Assembly (NCBI GenBank): GCA_963678775.2
Contig: CAXXGR010000009.1
Coordinates: 1 to 64,000 of the forward strand
Origin: JBFHIJ01 sp963678775
GTDB lineage: Bacteria > Bacteroidota > Ignavibacteria > Kapaibacteriales > UBA2268
Length of the DNA stretch: 64,000 bases
Reading direction: 5' to 3'
Shown here piece by piece: positions 47,372 to 57,134 of this stretch. The translations under genes and the position numbers were made by a program. The first letter of the stretch is position 1. Each line of letters begins with the position of its first letter. Below the pieces are notes generated by a model that was given only the letters and a program-made list of their open reading frames with translations, had not been told where the DNA came from and did not search any database.

Positions 47372-47398
47372 ATTATAACCCATTTTTTTCGGAAAGAC

Positions 47399-50300
47399 CT
47401 ACTCTATCACCACTTCACCCAAATCAACTTCACCACTTAATTCTTCTATTTTCCCTATAGTTTCCTGTACTTTCTGATTAGGTCTGCCATAATTCGTATA
47501 TATTTTACAGCGAATTTGTGGATCTATACTCGACTTTTGTCTGCGGTTTGAGAAGTAATCCGCTTTGATTTTATATTTACCCGCTATTGCTTTTTTTATC
47601 ATATAAACTTCAGGACCATAGCCACGTATCATGTCTTTACTTAAAAAACCACCAATTTTTGTAAATTGTTGAGCATAATAGCATTTTGTTCCATCCGGTT
47701 CTATTACCCACAAATCTATATCCGTTTCATCCATCACCCAGGTGATTTCTATTCTTAGATCAACAGGTGTTTCGAAAATATAATCAGGATCATATTTTGA
47801 AATATCTATTTGATCCTTATGCTGGAGCAAGAGTGTGTTAAATTCAGTGACTAATGTAGAAATCATTCCCTTAAAATCAGCAGGTATATCTCTTGTAAAC
47901 AGACTGTATAGCGAATCAGCTGCTGCTTGAAATTCGCCCATTTCTGCTAAGCACAGTGCATAGTCACGGAATGATTGAGGTTCCTCAACTCTTATTTTTA
48001 AAATATGTTGATATATACTCTTAGCTAATTTATATTCTTTATTTTTCATCAGAAAACCTGCTACTCGTCTAAGATTTTCATGATCTTCAAGGTTGATCTC
48101 TGCCAAATTTGAAGCTACTCTGCAGGCTTCCTTGATTTTACCGTGTTTTTCAAATACTTTGGCAGCATCAAAGAAGAATGATGGATTCATTGAATTATCT
48201 TTCCTAAGCTCAAAATAAGTATCTTCGAGTTCACCAAGAGCAACTGAACTTAGTTCTTTGTAGTATTCTTTTGAGGATTGGTAGGAAACTGTTGTAGTTT
48301 TTGAAGCTAAGGTATCGCTTCCTTTAACGTCTTGAGATTTATCATTTGTATTATTTAGAATTCTTGCAATATTATCATCCAAATTAGGGTTCTCTATATA
48401 ATGAGAATCCCCTGCTGAAGCACAAACTACAGATAGACTATGAAAATTGTATGCATCTTTCAACATAAAATAAACTTGATGTATTTTATTCGAATCAATT
48501 TTTATGTTTCTACGTGTTTGTTTATCCTTACCTACATAAGTAACTTTTAAATCGTAAGTTCCGGGAATTATATTTGTAATTGCAAATGATCCGTTTGGTT
48601 TAGTTTTTGCACCTTTTTTAGAGCCAACTAAGAGTACTGTAGCTCCTGGCAATGGTTTCTCTGAGTCATCAAATACAAATCCTACAAGAGTAGACTTCCC
48701 ATTGTTATTTAGTGTTGCTGTTGTTTTTTTGGGAAAAACAATCGGATTGTTTAGAAATAACAAACTCTCAAAAATATTTTGAATATTTTTGATTGGGATG
48801 CTAATAGAAGCTTGTTTATTATCATATTTTTTTAAATCTTCATAATCAATAAGATTTTTAAATTTGCTATGATTGATATCTTTATTGGGAGTTTTAAAAG
48901 AATACTTTACTACAATTGAATCTAATGGTAGCAACTTTTCTCTTTCTAAAAAATCTGCCTCTATGAAAGCTCTGTCTATTTGAAAAGAAGTATATCTTGG
49001 AATTAGATTTAATTTATTGTTATTATAGTTTTTTGATTTGCTCCCGCTATAAAGAAGAATACTATCAACTCCCATAATATTATTATCAAATTTGTTTGGA
49101 TTTTTCCAAAATACCCTGACATACTTATCAACCATAAAAGCAGCTGTGTCTATTTCTGATAAGTTATAAGACTCAAAAATATATCTTTCATGTTCATTTA
49201 CATAATAATCCTCGGCAACTAGCTGAAAATTCTTCTCTGCATTTTCTTTTTTTGAATAATAATATTGATTTTTCATATTGCCTAGATAATCTTCTCTATC
49301 TTTCAAAATTCCAAGATTTTTGAAAATATACACTTTAGAAAAATCAAATTCGCTACTATCTTTAAATAGTTGAAAGGCAATTCTATTATGAACTTGCTTA
49401 ATTTGATTTCTAAATTTTTCCCTAATTTGGCCAATATTTTGTTTATAATCAAGCGGAGTAATTAAATACAATCCATTTGCATGAATCAGAGAACGATGTA
49501 TTTGAGGTAAATTAAGTTTCGATTCGATATCAGAAATACATTTGGTAGTATAATCACTATCAAATGCTAGATAAGGAATATTATCAAAAACATTTGCTAT
49601 ATCATCATCAAAATAACAAGAACCACCCAGTCTTGAAGCCTTATAAAGGCTATCATTTTTATAATTCCAGAATTCTTTTCTCCAGGATACATCCAGATAT
49701 TTAAAATGTATTTTATTTAAATCTTTATCCTCCGGTAGCAAACTATCTAAATCAATAACTTCATAAAAACTATCACTTACTTCCGTTTTCATCTGCTCTA
49801 CTTTATTACTTATCACCTGATCCAATTTCGTGGAATAATCCCACCATCTGTTCCAACTCTCAAGGTGTTGTGGAGAGATGTAAGTTGCTAAGTTTTTTAT
49901 AATAAAGATTTTATTATAATAATCTGATACATCTTCAGGTTTGATTGGTATATTTATAAATCTATTGTTTATCAAATCAATGCCACTCTGATTTTGGTAT
50001 TCAGAAGCAAGCCCCTCACAAAACTGATAATATAAATCAAATGAGAATTCTAATTGCTTGACGGTATCTTCAGTAAGAGGAAATGCATTTATGTTTCTTC
50101 TGTCAATATAAATACTTTTACCTAAATTTTCGTGTGAGAGTTTATCAATGTAAATCTGATTCTCTTTATTTATAATCAAATTACCAAACGGGTAGATATC
50201 AATAAAACTAGAATCCCATGGATGTTGCTCCTCATCTGAGATAAAGAAACAGAACATTTTATATTTCTTAAAATTGAAATTCGGAAATAACTGTTTTAGA

Positions 50301-52171
50301 TCTATTGTGTAGTACACAGCTGAATCATGTCTCATTTCAAATTCTTCAACTAAAGGTTCTATTTTTTTATCAATCTCTCTAAAACATGAATCCAGATATC
50401 TTTGTTCTTCAAAATTAAACCTGTACCACCGTTTTAATTCGCCAACTTTTCTTTTAATATGCGAGATAAACAAATCTTTCTGCCGATTTTCTTCTTCATT
50501 ATGTGGTTTTCTATGTGAGACAATTGCATCATATTTATCAACAATCTGGAGGTACTCCTCCCTCAACTCCTCAGGTGGCTCTATCTTATACCAATAATAA
50601 TCCCTGGCTGTCTCTAAAACTATCAATGAAGTAAAAGCTGTAACTAAAGAGTATTGCTTAGCAAGATTAGTTATCTCAACTTCGTTTTGTTTTTGATTTA
50701 GATTTAAATCTGCCAGCTTTTGTTTTGCCCAGATTTTGTGCAGGATTCCGGAATTTGTGCGGTTTGATTCTGTTATGTTGACTGGAATTATTTTTGCAAC
50801 TTTATCTCCATAGCCAAATTTTAACTTTAGTTGAGAGCTTGATTGAAGCTTTCCTGATATATTTATATTACCTTTAACTACTTCATTTTTTGGATATACT
50901 TCGCTAGCAGCTCCTTCTATTCCCATGAAATATGGGAAATTGTAAGTAAGCAGATTTAAAGCACTCTCAGTGTTCTCATCTACTAAATTTATATATTTGC
51001 CACCTGTTTTTTGCGCTAGTTTGCGGCATGCATCGTGATCTGATATTGAAGAGCTATTGATTATATACATCGGCTTGTCTGTTTCACCAAAGCCACCTTC
51101 GCCGATATTATCTATCCCATCGGAGAAGATAAATACTTCATCTCCTCGCAGCTTGCTTATGTCTACAGAGCTATAATTTGTTGCTCCGTCAATTCTAAGT
51201 CCGTTGATATTAGCTTTGAGTTCAGCGAAGTCAACATTGGGGAAATAACTTGGTTCATCGGAATATAAGCTGAATGGAACTAATTCTACGTTACACTGAT
51301 TATATTTCAGATATTCTTCTAAAAGCTCCAAATCTTTATCTATATCTGAATTTAAGCGTGATGCTGAGATGTCCCATAATATGCTAATAGTCTTCGGTTT
51401 TTCTTTTTCTTGGAGCATCATCTCAGGATTCAGAGAGATTCTAAAAAAGTCTTCGTTATTGTACGTTTCCAGCTGAACGCTCTCTTCGCCGAAATAAGGA
51501 ATAATAAATTCGTATAGTTCTTTTGCCTTATAATCTGTGTATTCAGATAGCAGTGTATAAGAATCGTCTTTATGACGAAATTTAGAGCCATTGGTGCTAT
51601 TATTTATAGGTTTTGCAAAATCTGAATATATTGTTGCTTTGAAGCTGAATTCATTAAGTTGATTTGGCATATCCAAAGGCAGTGAATATTTCAAACCATC
51701 CGGTGTTACTTTTAATTCTTCTTCATAAGCTATGACAATATGCTTTTCTTTATTAGAGAATAGAGGGTATACCCTCGATCTGAAGTTATTGCCGCGTGTA
51801 ACTTCAAGTAAACCCGGATCAACTCTGCGTTTTACTATTTTTTCGAATGTTTGACGACCTTTATCTTTTTCTACAATTACGCCTTCTCGGAGTTTTTTAT
51901 TTACATCCATAGCAAATCTTGAGACAACAACGCCATCTGCCAGTGGAAAGTCCAGTTGCCCTTCAAGCGTGCGTTTGTTTGGATTGAAAAAGTGAATATC
52001 ATAAGTCGTAATTGCTAGCGATCCTACAATTTTTACATCTACTTTTGCGCGTTTAATCGGCAAAGTAAATTCTTTTTCGGCTTCTGTAACTGTTATTGAA
52101 GGCATGCCTGTCTGCGAAAAGACAGGCAATGCCATTAGCATCATAACTATCAATAATTTTATAAACTTCAT
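47399..52171 (-). CDS. Giant VIT-VWA surface protein, paralogue B (1590 aa)
   Basis: Same plan as its neighbours: signal peptide (MKFIKLLIVMMLMALPVFS), VIT, VWA with DISAS and FSDGIDN, then a divergent region (about 537-1155) carrying three of the 185-residue modules, CarboxypepD-regulatory-like domain (about 1160-1240, LVGFVFDDSEKPLPGATVLL), helical repeats, and the DUF2135-like end (from about 1469, DETDIDLWVIEPDG). Unlike A and C it has no plug-like RG-x-ADTQILVEGMD motif; an unrelated stretch (HSLSVVCASAGDSHY) is there instead. AAGGGG before ATG 52171 and homology with C decide the start over 52192. It starts 23 bp after the stop of C. Confidence 0.85.
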   Translation of the reverse strand: MKFIKLLIVMMLMALPVFSQTGMPSITVTEAEKEFTLPIKRAKVDVKIVGSLAITTYDIHFFNPNKRTLEGQLDFPLADGVVVSRFAMDVNKKLREGVIVEKDKGRQTFEKIVKRRVDPGLLEVTRGNNFRSRVYPLFSNKEKHIVIAYEEELKVTPDGLKYSLPLDMPNQLNEFSFKATIYSDFAKPINNSTNGSKFRHKDDSYTLLSEYTDYKAKELYEFIIPYFGEESVQLETYNNEDFFRISLNPEMMLQEKEKPKTISILWDISASRLNSDIDKDLELLEEYLKYNQCNVELVPFSLYSDEPSYFPNVDFAELKANINGLRIDGATNYSSVDISKLRGDEVFIFSDGIDNIGEGGFGETDKPMYIINSSSISDHDACRKLAQKTGGKYINLVDENTESALNLLTYNFPYFMGIEGAASEVYPKNEVVKGNINISGKLQSSSQLKLKFGYGDKVAKIIPVNITESNRTNSGILHKIWAKQKLADLNLNQKQNEVEITNLAKQYSLVTAFTSLIVLETARDYYWYKIEPPEELREEYLQIVDKYDAIVSHRKPHNEEENRQKDLFISHIKRKVGELKRWYRFNFEEQRYLDSCFREIDKKIEPLVEEFEMRHDSAVYYTIDLKQLFPNFNFKKYKMFCFFISDEEQHPWDSSFIDIYPFGNLIINKENQIYIDKLSHENLGKSIYIDRRNINAFPLTEDTVKQLEFSFDLYYQFCEGLASEYQNQSGIDLINNRFINIPIKPEDVSDYYNKIFIIKNLATYISPQHLESWNRWWDYSTKLDQVISNKVEQMKTEVSDSFYEVIDLDSLLPEDKDLNKIHFKYLDVSWRKEFWNYKNDSLYKASRLGGSCYFDDDIANVFDNIPYLAFDSDYTTKCISDIESKLNLPQIHRSLIHANGLYLITPLDYKQNIGQIREKFRNQIKQVHNRIAFQLFKDSSEFDFSKVYIFKNLGILKDREDYLGNMKNQYYYSKKENAEKNFQLVAEDYYVNEHERYIFESYNLSEIDTAAFMVDKYVRVFWKNPNKFDNNIMGVDSILLYSGSKSKNYNNNKLNLIPRYTSFQIDRAFIEADFLEREKLLPLDSIVVKYSFKTPNKDINHSKFKNLIDYEDLKKYDNKQASISIPIKNIQNIFESLLFLNNPIVFPKKTTATLNNNGKSTLVGFVFDDSEKPLPGATVLLVGSKKGAKTKPNGSFAITNIIPGTYDLKVTYVGKDKQTRRNIKIDSNKIHQVYFMLKDAYNFHSLSVVCASAGDSHYIENPNLDDNIARILNNTNDKSQDVKGSDTLASKTTTVSYQSSKEYYKELSSVALGELEDTYFELRKDNSMNPSFFFDAAKVFEKHGKIKEACRVASNLAEINLEDHENLRRVAGFLMKNKEYKLAKSIYQHILKIRVEEPQSFRDYALCLAEMGEFQAAADSLYSLFTRDIPADFKGMISTLVTEFNTLLLQHKDQIDISKYDPDYIFETPVDLRIEITWVMDETDIDLWVIEPDGTKCYYAQQFTKIGGFLSKDMIRGYGPEVYMIKKAIAGKYKIKADYFSNRRQKSSIDPQIRCKIYTNYGRPNQKVQETIGKIEELSGEVDLGEVVIE
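50571..50716 (-). repeat. 146-bp block identical between paralogues B and A
   Basis: Partner of 45771-45916. Confidence 0.95.
51423..51546 (-). repeat. 124-bp block identical between paralogues B and C
   Basis: It is identical by eye to 55301-55424, while paralogue A differs at many positions (around 46622-46746). It encodes the stretch KELYEFIIPYFGEESVQLET and following residues. Confidence 0.95.
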
Positions 52172-52194
52172 ACCATACCCCTTTTTTAACAAGC

Positions 52195-55100
52195 TTATTT
52201 TATTGCAATTTCGCCAATTTCTATAACGCCGCTCTGAATTTCTATTTTTCGTAATATTTCCTGCACTTTCTGATCAGGTTTTCCATAGTTAGTATAAATC
52301 TTACAGCGAACTTCAGGAGAGATATTTGACCTTTGTCTACTATTGCTGTAAAATTTAGCTTTTATCTTGTATTTACCTTCTGTTGCTTTTCTCATCATAT
52401 AAACTTCAGGTCCATAGCCTTGAGTCATATCTTTACTTAGAAAACCACCATTTTTTGTATACCTGTGATTGAATTTGCATAATGTTTCATCAGGTTCTAT
52501 TACCCATAAATCTATATCTGTTTCATCCATCACCCAAGTGATTTCTATTCTTAGATCAACCGGTGTTTCGAATAGATATCCAGGATCATACTTAGAAATA
52601 TCAATCTCATCTGCATGTTCTAAAATAAGCGTATTGAACTCTGAGAAAACTGTGGATCTTATTCCTTCAAATTGTCTCGGTATATTTCCGGTAAATATAT
52701 TATAAAGTGAATCGGCAGCCGCCTGATATTCACCCAATTGCGCTAAGCAAAGTGCATAATCACGGTAAGTTTGAGGTTCTTCGTTTCTAATTTTTAAAAT
52801 ATGTTTATAAATACTTTTAGCCAGTTGATATTCTTTATTTTCCATCAAAAAGCCGGCAACGCGTCTTAGGTTTTCATGATCTTCCAAATTGATTTCAGCA
52901 AGATTAGATATAACTCTGCATGCTTCTTTGATTTTTCCTTGTTTTTTAAATACTTGAGCAGCATCAACATAAAATGATGGATTCAAAATATTATCTTCTT
53001 TCAATTCAAAATATGTGTCTTCAAGTTCTCCAATTGCAGCTGAGTTGAGTTCCTTAAAGTATTCTTTTGAGGATTGGTATTCAGTGGTACTCACTTCGGC
53101 ATTTGCAGAGGATTGCGCAGTTGTAGTACTTCTATTGGAATTTGGATAATATTTACTTCCACCAATACCCATTCCACCTGTAAATTTATTACTTAAATCC
53201 ATTCCTTCTACAAGTATCTGAGTATCTGCCTGACGTGTGCCTCTAATGCTAAAACCTGAACCGCTGTTTTCAACTCCAGCTTTCATTGCAATTACATCCA
53301 CAAGATTTTCATTTGCTATTCTTTCAAGTCTTTCACTTGTCGTAAGCTCCTCACTACCGTAAGCCATTTCTTTATTTGCAATAACAACACATCCACTAGA
53401 ACTAACTTTATCTACCATTACTATTTTACAACTAGTTAGAACAGATGCTTGTATTTCAAAAGGTGAACTTTCCACATCTGCTTTCCCCACATAGGAAGCT
53501 TTTAACTGATAGGTTCCTGCAGTTAGATTATTGATGATAAAAGATCCATTAGCTTTGCTTTTTGCACCTTTTTTTGTACCAAGAACTCTTACTGTAACAC
53601 CTGGTAATGGTCTATTATTAAAATCGGTTACAACTCCTTTCAGTGCTCCGTATCCCATATTATTATTACTAGATGTTATTCCCGGTGATGAAAAGGTAAC
53701 GTATCCTTTATTATGTTTACTTGCTTCTATTCTATCTGCTTCAAATATTGAATCCAGTTTCTTTTTAGAAAGAAAATATTCAGGATCTTTGACTACATAC
53801 AATTTGTTTTTATAATCATCCAGATCTTCTTTTTGAATCGAAATCGAGATGCTATAATCTTTTAGATTTATATTTTTGTTTTTCAAAAGATTGTCGTCAA
53901 ATGCATCTTTGAATAACTTTCGTGTCAAAAATTCAAATTCAACTTTATCGACACTTTCGACATCAAAATAATAAGTGCCAAAATATTTTGGTTGTATTTC
54001 AGAGCTTCCGCTACTTAAGTTGAAAGGATACACTTGTTTTTGAACGAACTCACTACCATTGACACGAATAGTACTCAGATACCCAAACAAGCTTCTTGTA
54101 TGATATTGAACTGACTGACGTGGAGATATTATTTTAGAGTAAAATGCTCCAATGCTCTCAAAATCTATTTCCGGCAAATATTTCTTCAGATCTATCACAT
54201 AATAAGCTTTTGAATCATTTGTAGGATCCAGGTCATTTAGAATCTCACTAACTACATGATCTAATTCTTTAAACACAGAATCTATATATTGCTTTTTCTC
54301 ATAATCATAGCTATACCAATCCTTGTATTCTTTTATAGTCTGAGAAACCAAATTTTTGATATAAACTTCATTGTTATTATTTCTACCTGAAACATTCTGA
54401 TAGCTGCCGGATTGTGACATAATATTATCATACTCAGCTCTCAATTCTTCAGGTGGTTCAATTTTGTATTTTACATAATCCCATGCAGTTTCTAAAACAA
54501 TGAGTGAAGTGAAAGCTGTAACTAAAGAATATTTCTTCGCAAGGTCTGTTATTTCTTTTTCGTTTTCTGTTTGGTTTAAATTCAAATCTGCCAGCTTTTG
54601 TTTCGCCCAGATTTTATGCAGAATTCCTGATTTTGTGCGATTTGCTTCTGTTATGTTAATTGGGATTGTCTTAGTAACTTTATTTCCATAGCCAAATTTC
54701 AATGTTAGTTGAGCACTTGCTTGCAATTTCCCGGTAATATTAATATTGCCTTTTACTATTTCATTCTTTGGATAAACTTCAGTAGCGATACCATCTATAC
54801 CCATAAAATATGGGAAATTGTAATTAAGCAGATTTAAAGCGCTTTCAGTATTCTCATCTATCAGATTTATATATTTGCCACCTGTTTTTTGCGCTAGTTT
54901 GCGGCATACATCGTGATCTGAAATAGAGGAACTATTGATTACATACATTGGTTTTTCTGTCTCGCCAAATCCACCTTCGCCGATATTATCGATACCATCG
55001 GAGAAAATGAAAATTTCATCTCCTCGCAGCTTGCTGATGTCGACAGAACTGTAGTTAGTAGCGCCGTCAATTCTAAGTCCGTTGATATTTGCTTTTAACT

Positions 55101-56049
55101 CGTGAAAGTCAGCATTAGGGAAATAGCTTGGTTCATCGGCATATAAGCTGAATGGAACTAGTTCAACATTACACTGATTATATTCAAGATATTCTTCTAA
55201 TAGCTCTAAATCTTTCTTTATATCTGAATTTAATCGTGAAGCTGAGATGTCCCACAAAATGCTAATAGTCTGTGGTTTTTCCTTTGCTTGGAGCATCATA
55301 TCAGGATTCAGAGAGATTCTAAAAAAGTCTTCGTTATTGTACGTTTCCAGCTGAACGCTCTCTTCGCCGAAATAAGGAATAATAAATTCGTATAGTTCTT
55401 TTGCCTTATAATCTGTGTATTCAGCTAGCAGTGTATAAGAATCGTCTTTATGACGAAATTTAGAGCCATTAGTGCTATTATTAATCGGTTTTGCAAAATC
55501 AGAATAAACTGTAGCTTTGAAACTGAATTCATCAAGTTCATTAGGCATATTCAGTGGAAGCGAATATTTTAGCCCGTCCGGTGTCACTTTTAGTTCTTCT
55601 TCATAAGCAATAACTATATGCTTTTCTTTTTCAGGAAATAAAGGATAAACTCTGGAACGGAAATTATTTCCACGAGTTACTTCCAGTAAACCCGGATCAA
55701 CTCTTCGATTTACGATTTCCTCATAAGTTACGCGACCTTTATCTTTTGCAACTATAACACCTTCACGTAGTTTTTTATTTACATCCATAGCGAAACGTGA
55801 GACAATAACACCTTCTGCCAGTGGGAAGTCCAGTTGTCCTTCAAGCGTACGTTTGTTTGGATTATAGAAATGAATATCAAAAGTAGTAATCGCCAGCGAT
55901 CCTACAATTTTAACATCTACTTTTGCACGTTTAATAGGCAAAGTAAAGTCTTTTTCTGCTTCTGTAACTGTTATTGAAGGCATACCTGTTTGCGAAAAAG
56001 CAGGCATTGCCATGAACATCATAACTATCAATATTTTTATCGTCTTCAT
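52195..56049 (-). CDS. Giant VIT-VWA surface protein, paralogue C (1284 aa)
   Basis: The shortest of three paralogues and the first in order of transcription. Signal peptide, VIT (GSLAITTFDIHFYNPNKRTL) and VWA (WDISASRLNSDI, FSDGIDNIGEGGFG) match A closely. The divergent region spans only about 536-800 and holds one module (VIDLKKYLPEID to DYKNKLYVVK). It ends in KLDSIF, the start of the linker that would lead to a second module in A and B. CarboxypepD-regulatory-like (about 800-880) and a longer plug-like part follow (VDVIAMKAGVENSGSGFSIR, then QADTQILVEGMDLS), then helical repeats and the DUF2135-like end (from about 1165). AGGGGAA precedes ATG 56049. The gene follows the small T9SS gene by 85 bp. 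Confidence 0.85.
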   Translation of the reverse strand: MKTIKILIVMMFMAMPAFSQTGMPSITVTEAEKDFTLPIKRAKVDVKIVGSLAITTFDIHFYNPNKRTLEGQLDFPLAEGVIVSRFAMDVNKKLREGVIVAKDKGRVTYEEIVNRRVDPGLLEVTRGNNFRSRVYPLFPEKEKHIVIAYEEELKVTPDGLKYSLPLNMPNELDEFSFKATVYSDFAKPINNSTNGSKFRHKDDSYTLLAEYTDYKAKELYEFIIPYFGEESVQLETYNNEDFFRISLNPDMMLQAKEKPQTISILWDISASRLNSDIKKDLELLEEYLEYNQCNVELVPFSLYADEPSYFPNADFHELKANINGLRIDGATNYSSVDISKLRGDEIFIFSDGIDNIGEGGFGETEKPMYVINSSSISDHDVCRKLAQKTGGKYINLIDENTESALNLLNYNFPYFMGIDGIATEVYPKNEIVKGNINITGKLQASAQLTLKFGYGNKVTKTIPINITEANRTKSGILHKIWAKQKLADLNLNQTENEKEITDLAKKYSLVTAFTSLIVLETAWDYVKYKIEPPEELRAEYDNIMSQSGSYQNVSGRNNNNEVYIKNLVSQTIKEYKDWYSYDYEKKQYIDSVFKELDHVVSEILNDLDPTNDSKAYYVIDLKKYLPEIDFESIGAFYSKIISPRQSVQYHTRSLFGYLSTIRVNGSEFVQKQVYPFNLSSGSSEIQPKYFGTYYFDVESVDKVEFEFLTRKLFKDAFDDNLLKNKNINLKDYSISISIQKEDLDDYKNKLYVVKDPEYFLSKKKLDSIFEADRIEASKHNKGYVTFSSPGITSSNNNMGYGALKGVVTDFNNRPLPGVTVRVLGTKKGAKSKANGSFIINNLTAGTYQLKASYVGKADVESSPFEIQASVLTSCKIVMVDKVSSSGCVVIANKEMAYGSEELTTSERLERIANENLVDVIAMKAGVENSGSGFSIRGTRQADTQILVEGMDLSNKFTGGMGIGGSKYYPNSNRSTTTAQSSANAEVSTTEYQSSKEYFKELNSAAIGELEDTYFELKEDNILNPSFYVDAAQVFKKQGKIKEACRVISNLAEINLEDHENLRRVAGFLMENKEYQLAKSIYKHILKIRNEEPQTYRDYALCLAQLGEYQAAADSLYNIFTGNIPRQFEGIRSTVFSEFNTLILEHADEIDISKYDPGYLFETPVDLRIEITWVMDETDIDLWVIEPDETLCKFNHRYTKNGGFLSKDMTQGYGPEVYMMRKATEGKYKIKAKFYSNSRQRSNISPEVRCKIYTNYGKPDQKVQEILRKIEIQSGVIEIGEIAIK
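55301..55424 (-). repeat. 124-bp block identical between paralogues C and B
   Basis: Partner of 51423-51546. Confidence 0.95.
55943..56043 (-). repeat. 101-bp block identical between paralogues C and A
   Basis: Partner of 47265-47365. Confidence 0.95.
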
Positions 56050-56134
56050 ATTATATTCCCCTTTTCCCGGAAAAGCTTAGTCAATTAATTTTGTAATTAT
56101 TGATTTTACAAGTTGTTTGAATTGGACTATTTTT

Positions 56135-56887
56135 TTATCTCATAATAACAAGTCTATCATTCCCAATGACTTGGCCATCACATATACAAAGCACACTGTA
56201 CATGCCAACTTGAATATCATTCACATCGCAGTTAATTCTATTAGTTCCAACTGATAGATAATTATCTAAAAGTTGCTTAACCAGATTACCATTCGAATCA
56301 TATATTTCTATATTCATTTGCTGAGTTTTACCAAACTCTAGTTGCAATTCAAATTGGGTATTTGCAGGGTTAGGGCTTAAAACAAGAGCATGTTTTGGAA
56401 TGCTGGTTTCTTCAGGTGTAGATTCCTTCTCTTTAAGAAAGTCTAATTTTTCAGGTTTGTACCAGAATTCGATATGTCTGTCATCAATTTCTAAATAATA
56501 ACAAACAAGCTTATTCAATTCATCATTTAATTGAGCTTGAGAAGCTTCTTCTATATTATCATATTTAATGCTCAAACTATTAAAATATCCGGTTTTTTGT
56601 TGATTAGATTCTGACGTAACAAAAACAGGCTGCAATGCAGGCTTTTGATCTGCAGGTTTAGCATTAGTCAGACTTATCCTCGATTCGCCAATTTTTATTT
56701 GCACTAGTCTTTCAGTACCTGATATTATTTTACTTTCTAAATACGACACCTCATCACCAATAGTAATACCCAGCTTAGCTGCAATATCATCGTCAATCTC
56801 AGTTTTTTCTACCGCATAAGGATTGGTGTTAGGCGACCAAGCAACAAGCGTTGCTGCAAAAATCAATAAAATAATTAAGTGTTTCAT
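56135..56887 (-). CDS. Small T9SS-sorted protein heading the VIT operon (250 aa)
   Basis: A secreted protein with a signal peptide (HLIILLIFAATLVAWS). Residues about 20-165 form a domain I do not recognise, with YAVEKTEIDDDIAAKLGITI and a later LVCYYLEIDDRHIEFWYKPE. From about 175 a T9SS type-A sorting domain ends the protein (LSPNPANTQFELQLEF, MNIEIYDSNGNLVKQLL, RLVIMR). ATG 56887 is chosen over earlier ATGs because a GGGA-TATGAT leader like those of the VIT genes precedes it and the signal peptide starts right after. It lies 85 bp upstream of paralogue C in the same direction with no terminator between, so it is probably the first gene of the VIT operon and may be the exported partner of the VIT proteins. 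Confidence 0.7.
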   Translation of the reverse strand: MKHLIILLIFAATLVAWSPNTNPYAVEKTEIDDDIAAKLGITIGDEVSYLESKIISGTERLVQIKIGESRISLTNAKPADQKPALQPVFVTSESNQQKTGYFNSLSIKYDNIEEASQAQLNDELNKLVCYYLEIDDRHIEFWYKPEKLDFLKEKESTPEETSIPKHALVLSPNPANTQFELQLEFGKTQQMNIEIYDSNGNLVKQLLDNYLSVGTNRINCDVNDIQVGMYSVLCICDGQVIGNDRLVIMR

Positions 56888-56984
56888 ATCATATCCCATA
56901 ATAGTTGTTTCTATGTAGATGAATTTAACATTGAAAAAGTTACAAAGAAAAATCAAAACATCAGAAATTATTTAATTTACAAAG

Positions 56985-56992
56985 CAAATATA
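56985..56992 (-). promoter_or_regulatory. Candidate -7 box for the VIT operon
   Basis: On the minus strand this reads TATATTTG, matching TAnnTTTG, about 97 bp before the first gene. No TTTG at 19-21 bp upstream was found, so it is tentative. Confidence 0.25.
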
Positions 56993-57134
56993 GATAAATA
57001 TCATTAGAGATTAGGTTTCTACATACTGTCCTATATATGTTTAGCCAACATATCAGCTAAGCACTAAATTACCTTTGCTTAGGGATCTGGGTTAATCTTG
57101 TGTAAATGGGTTATTATTAAACGGCAGTCCTATA

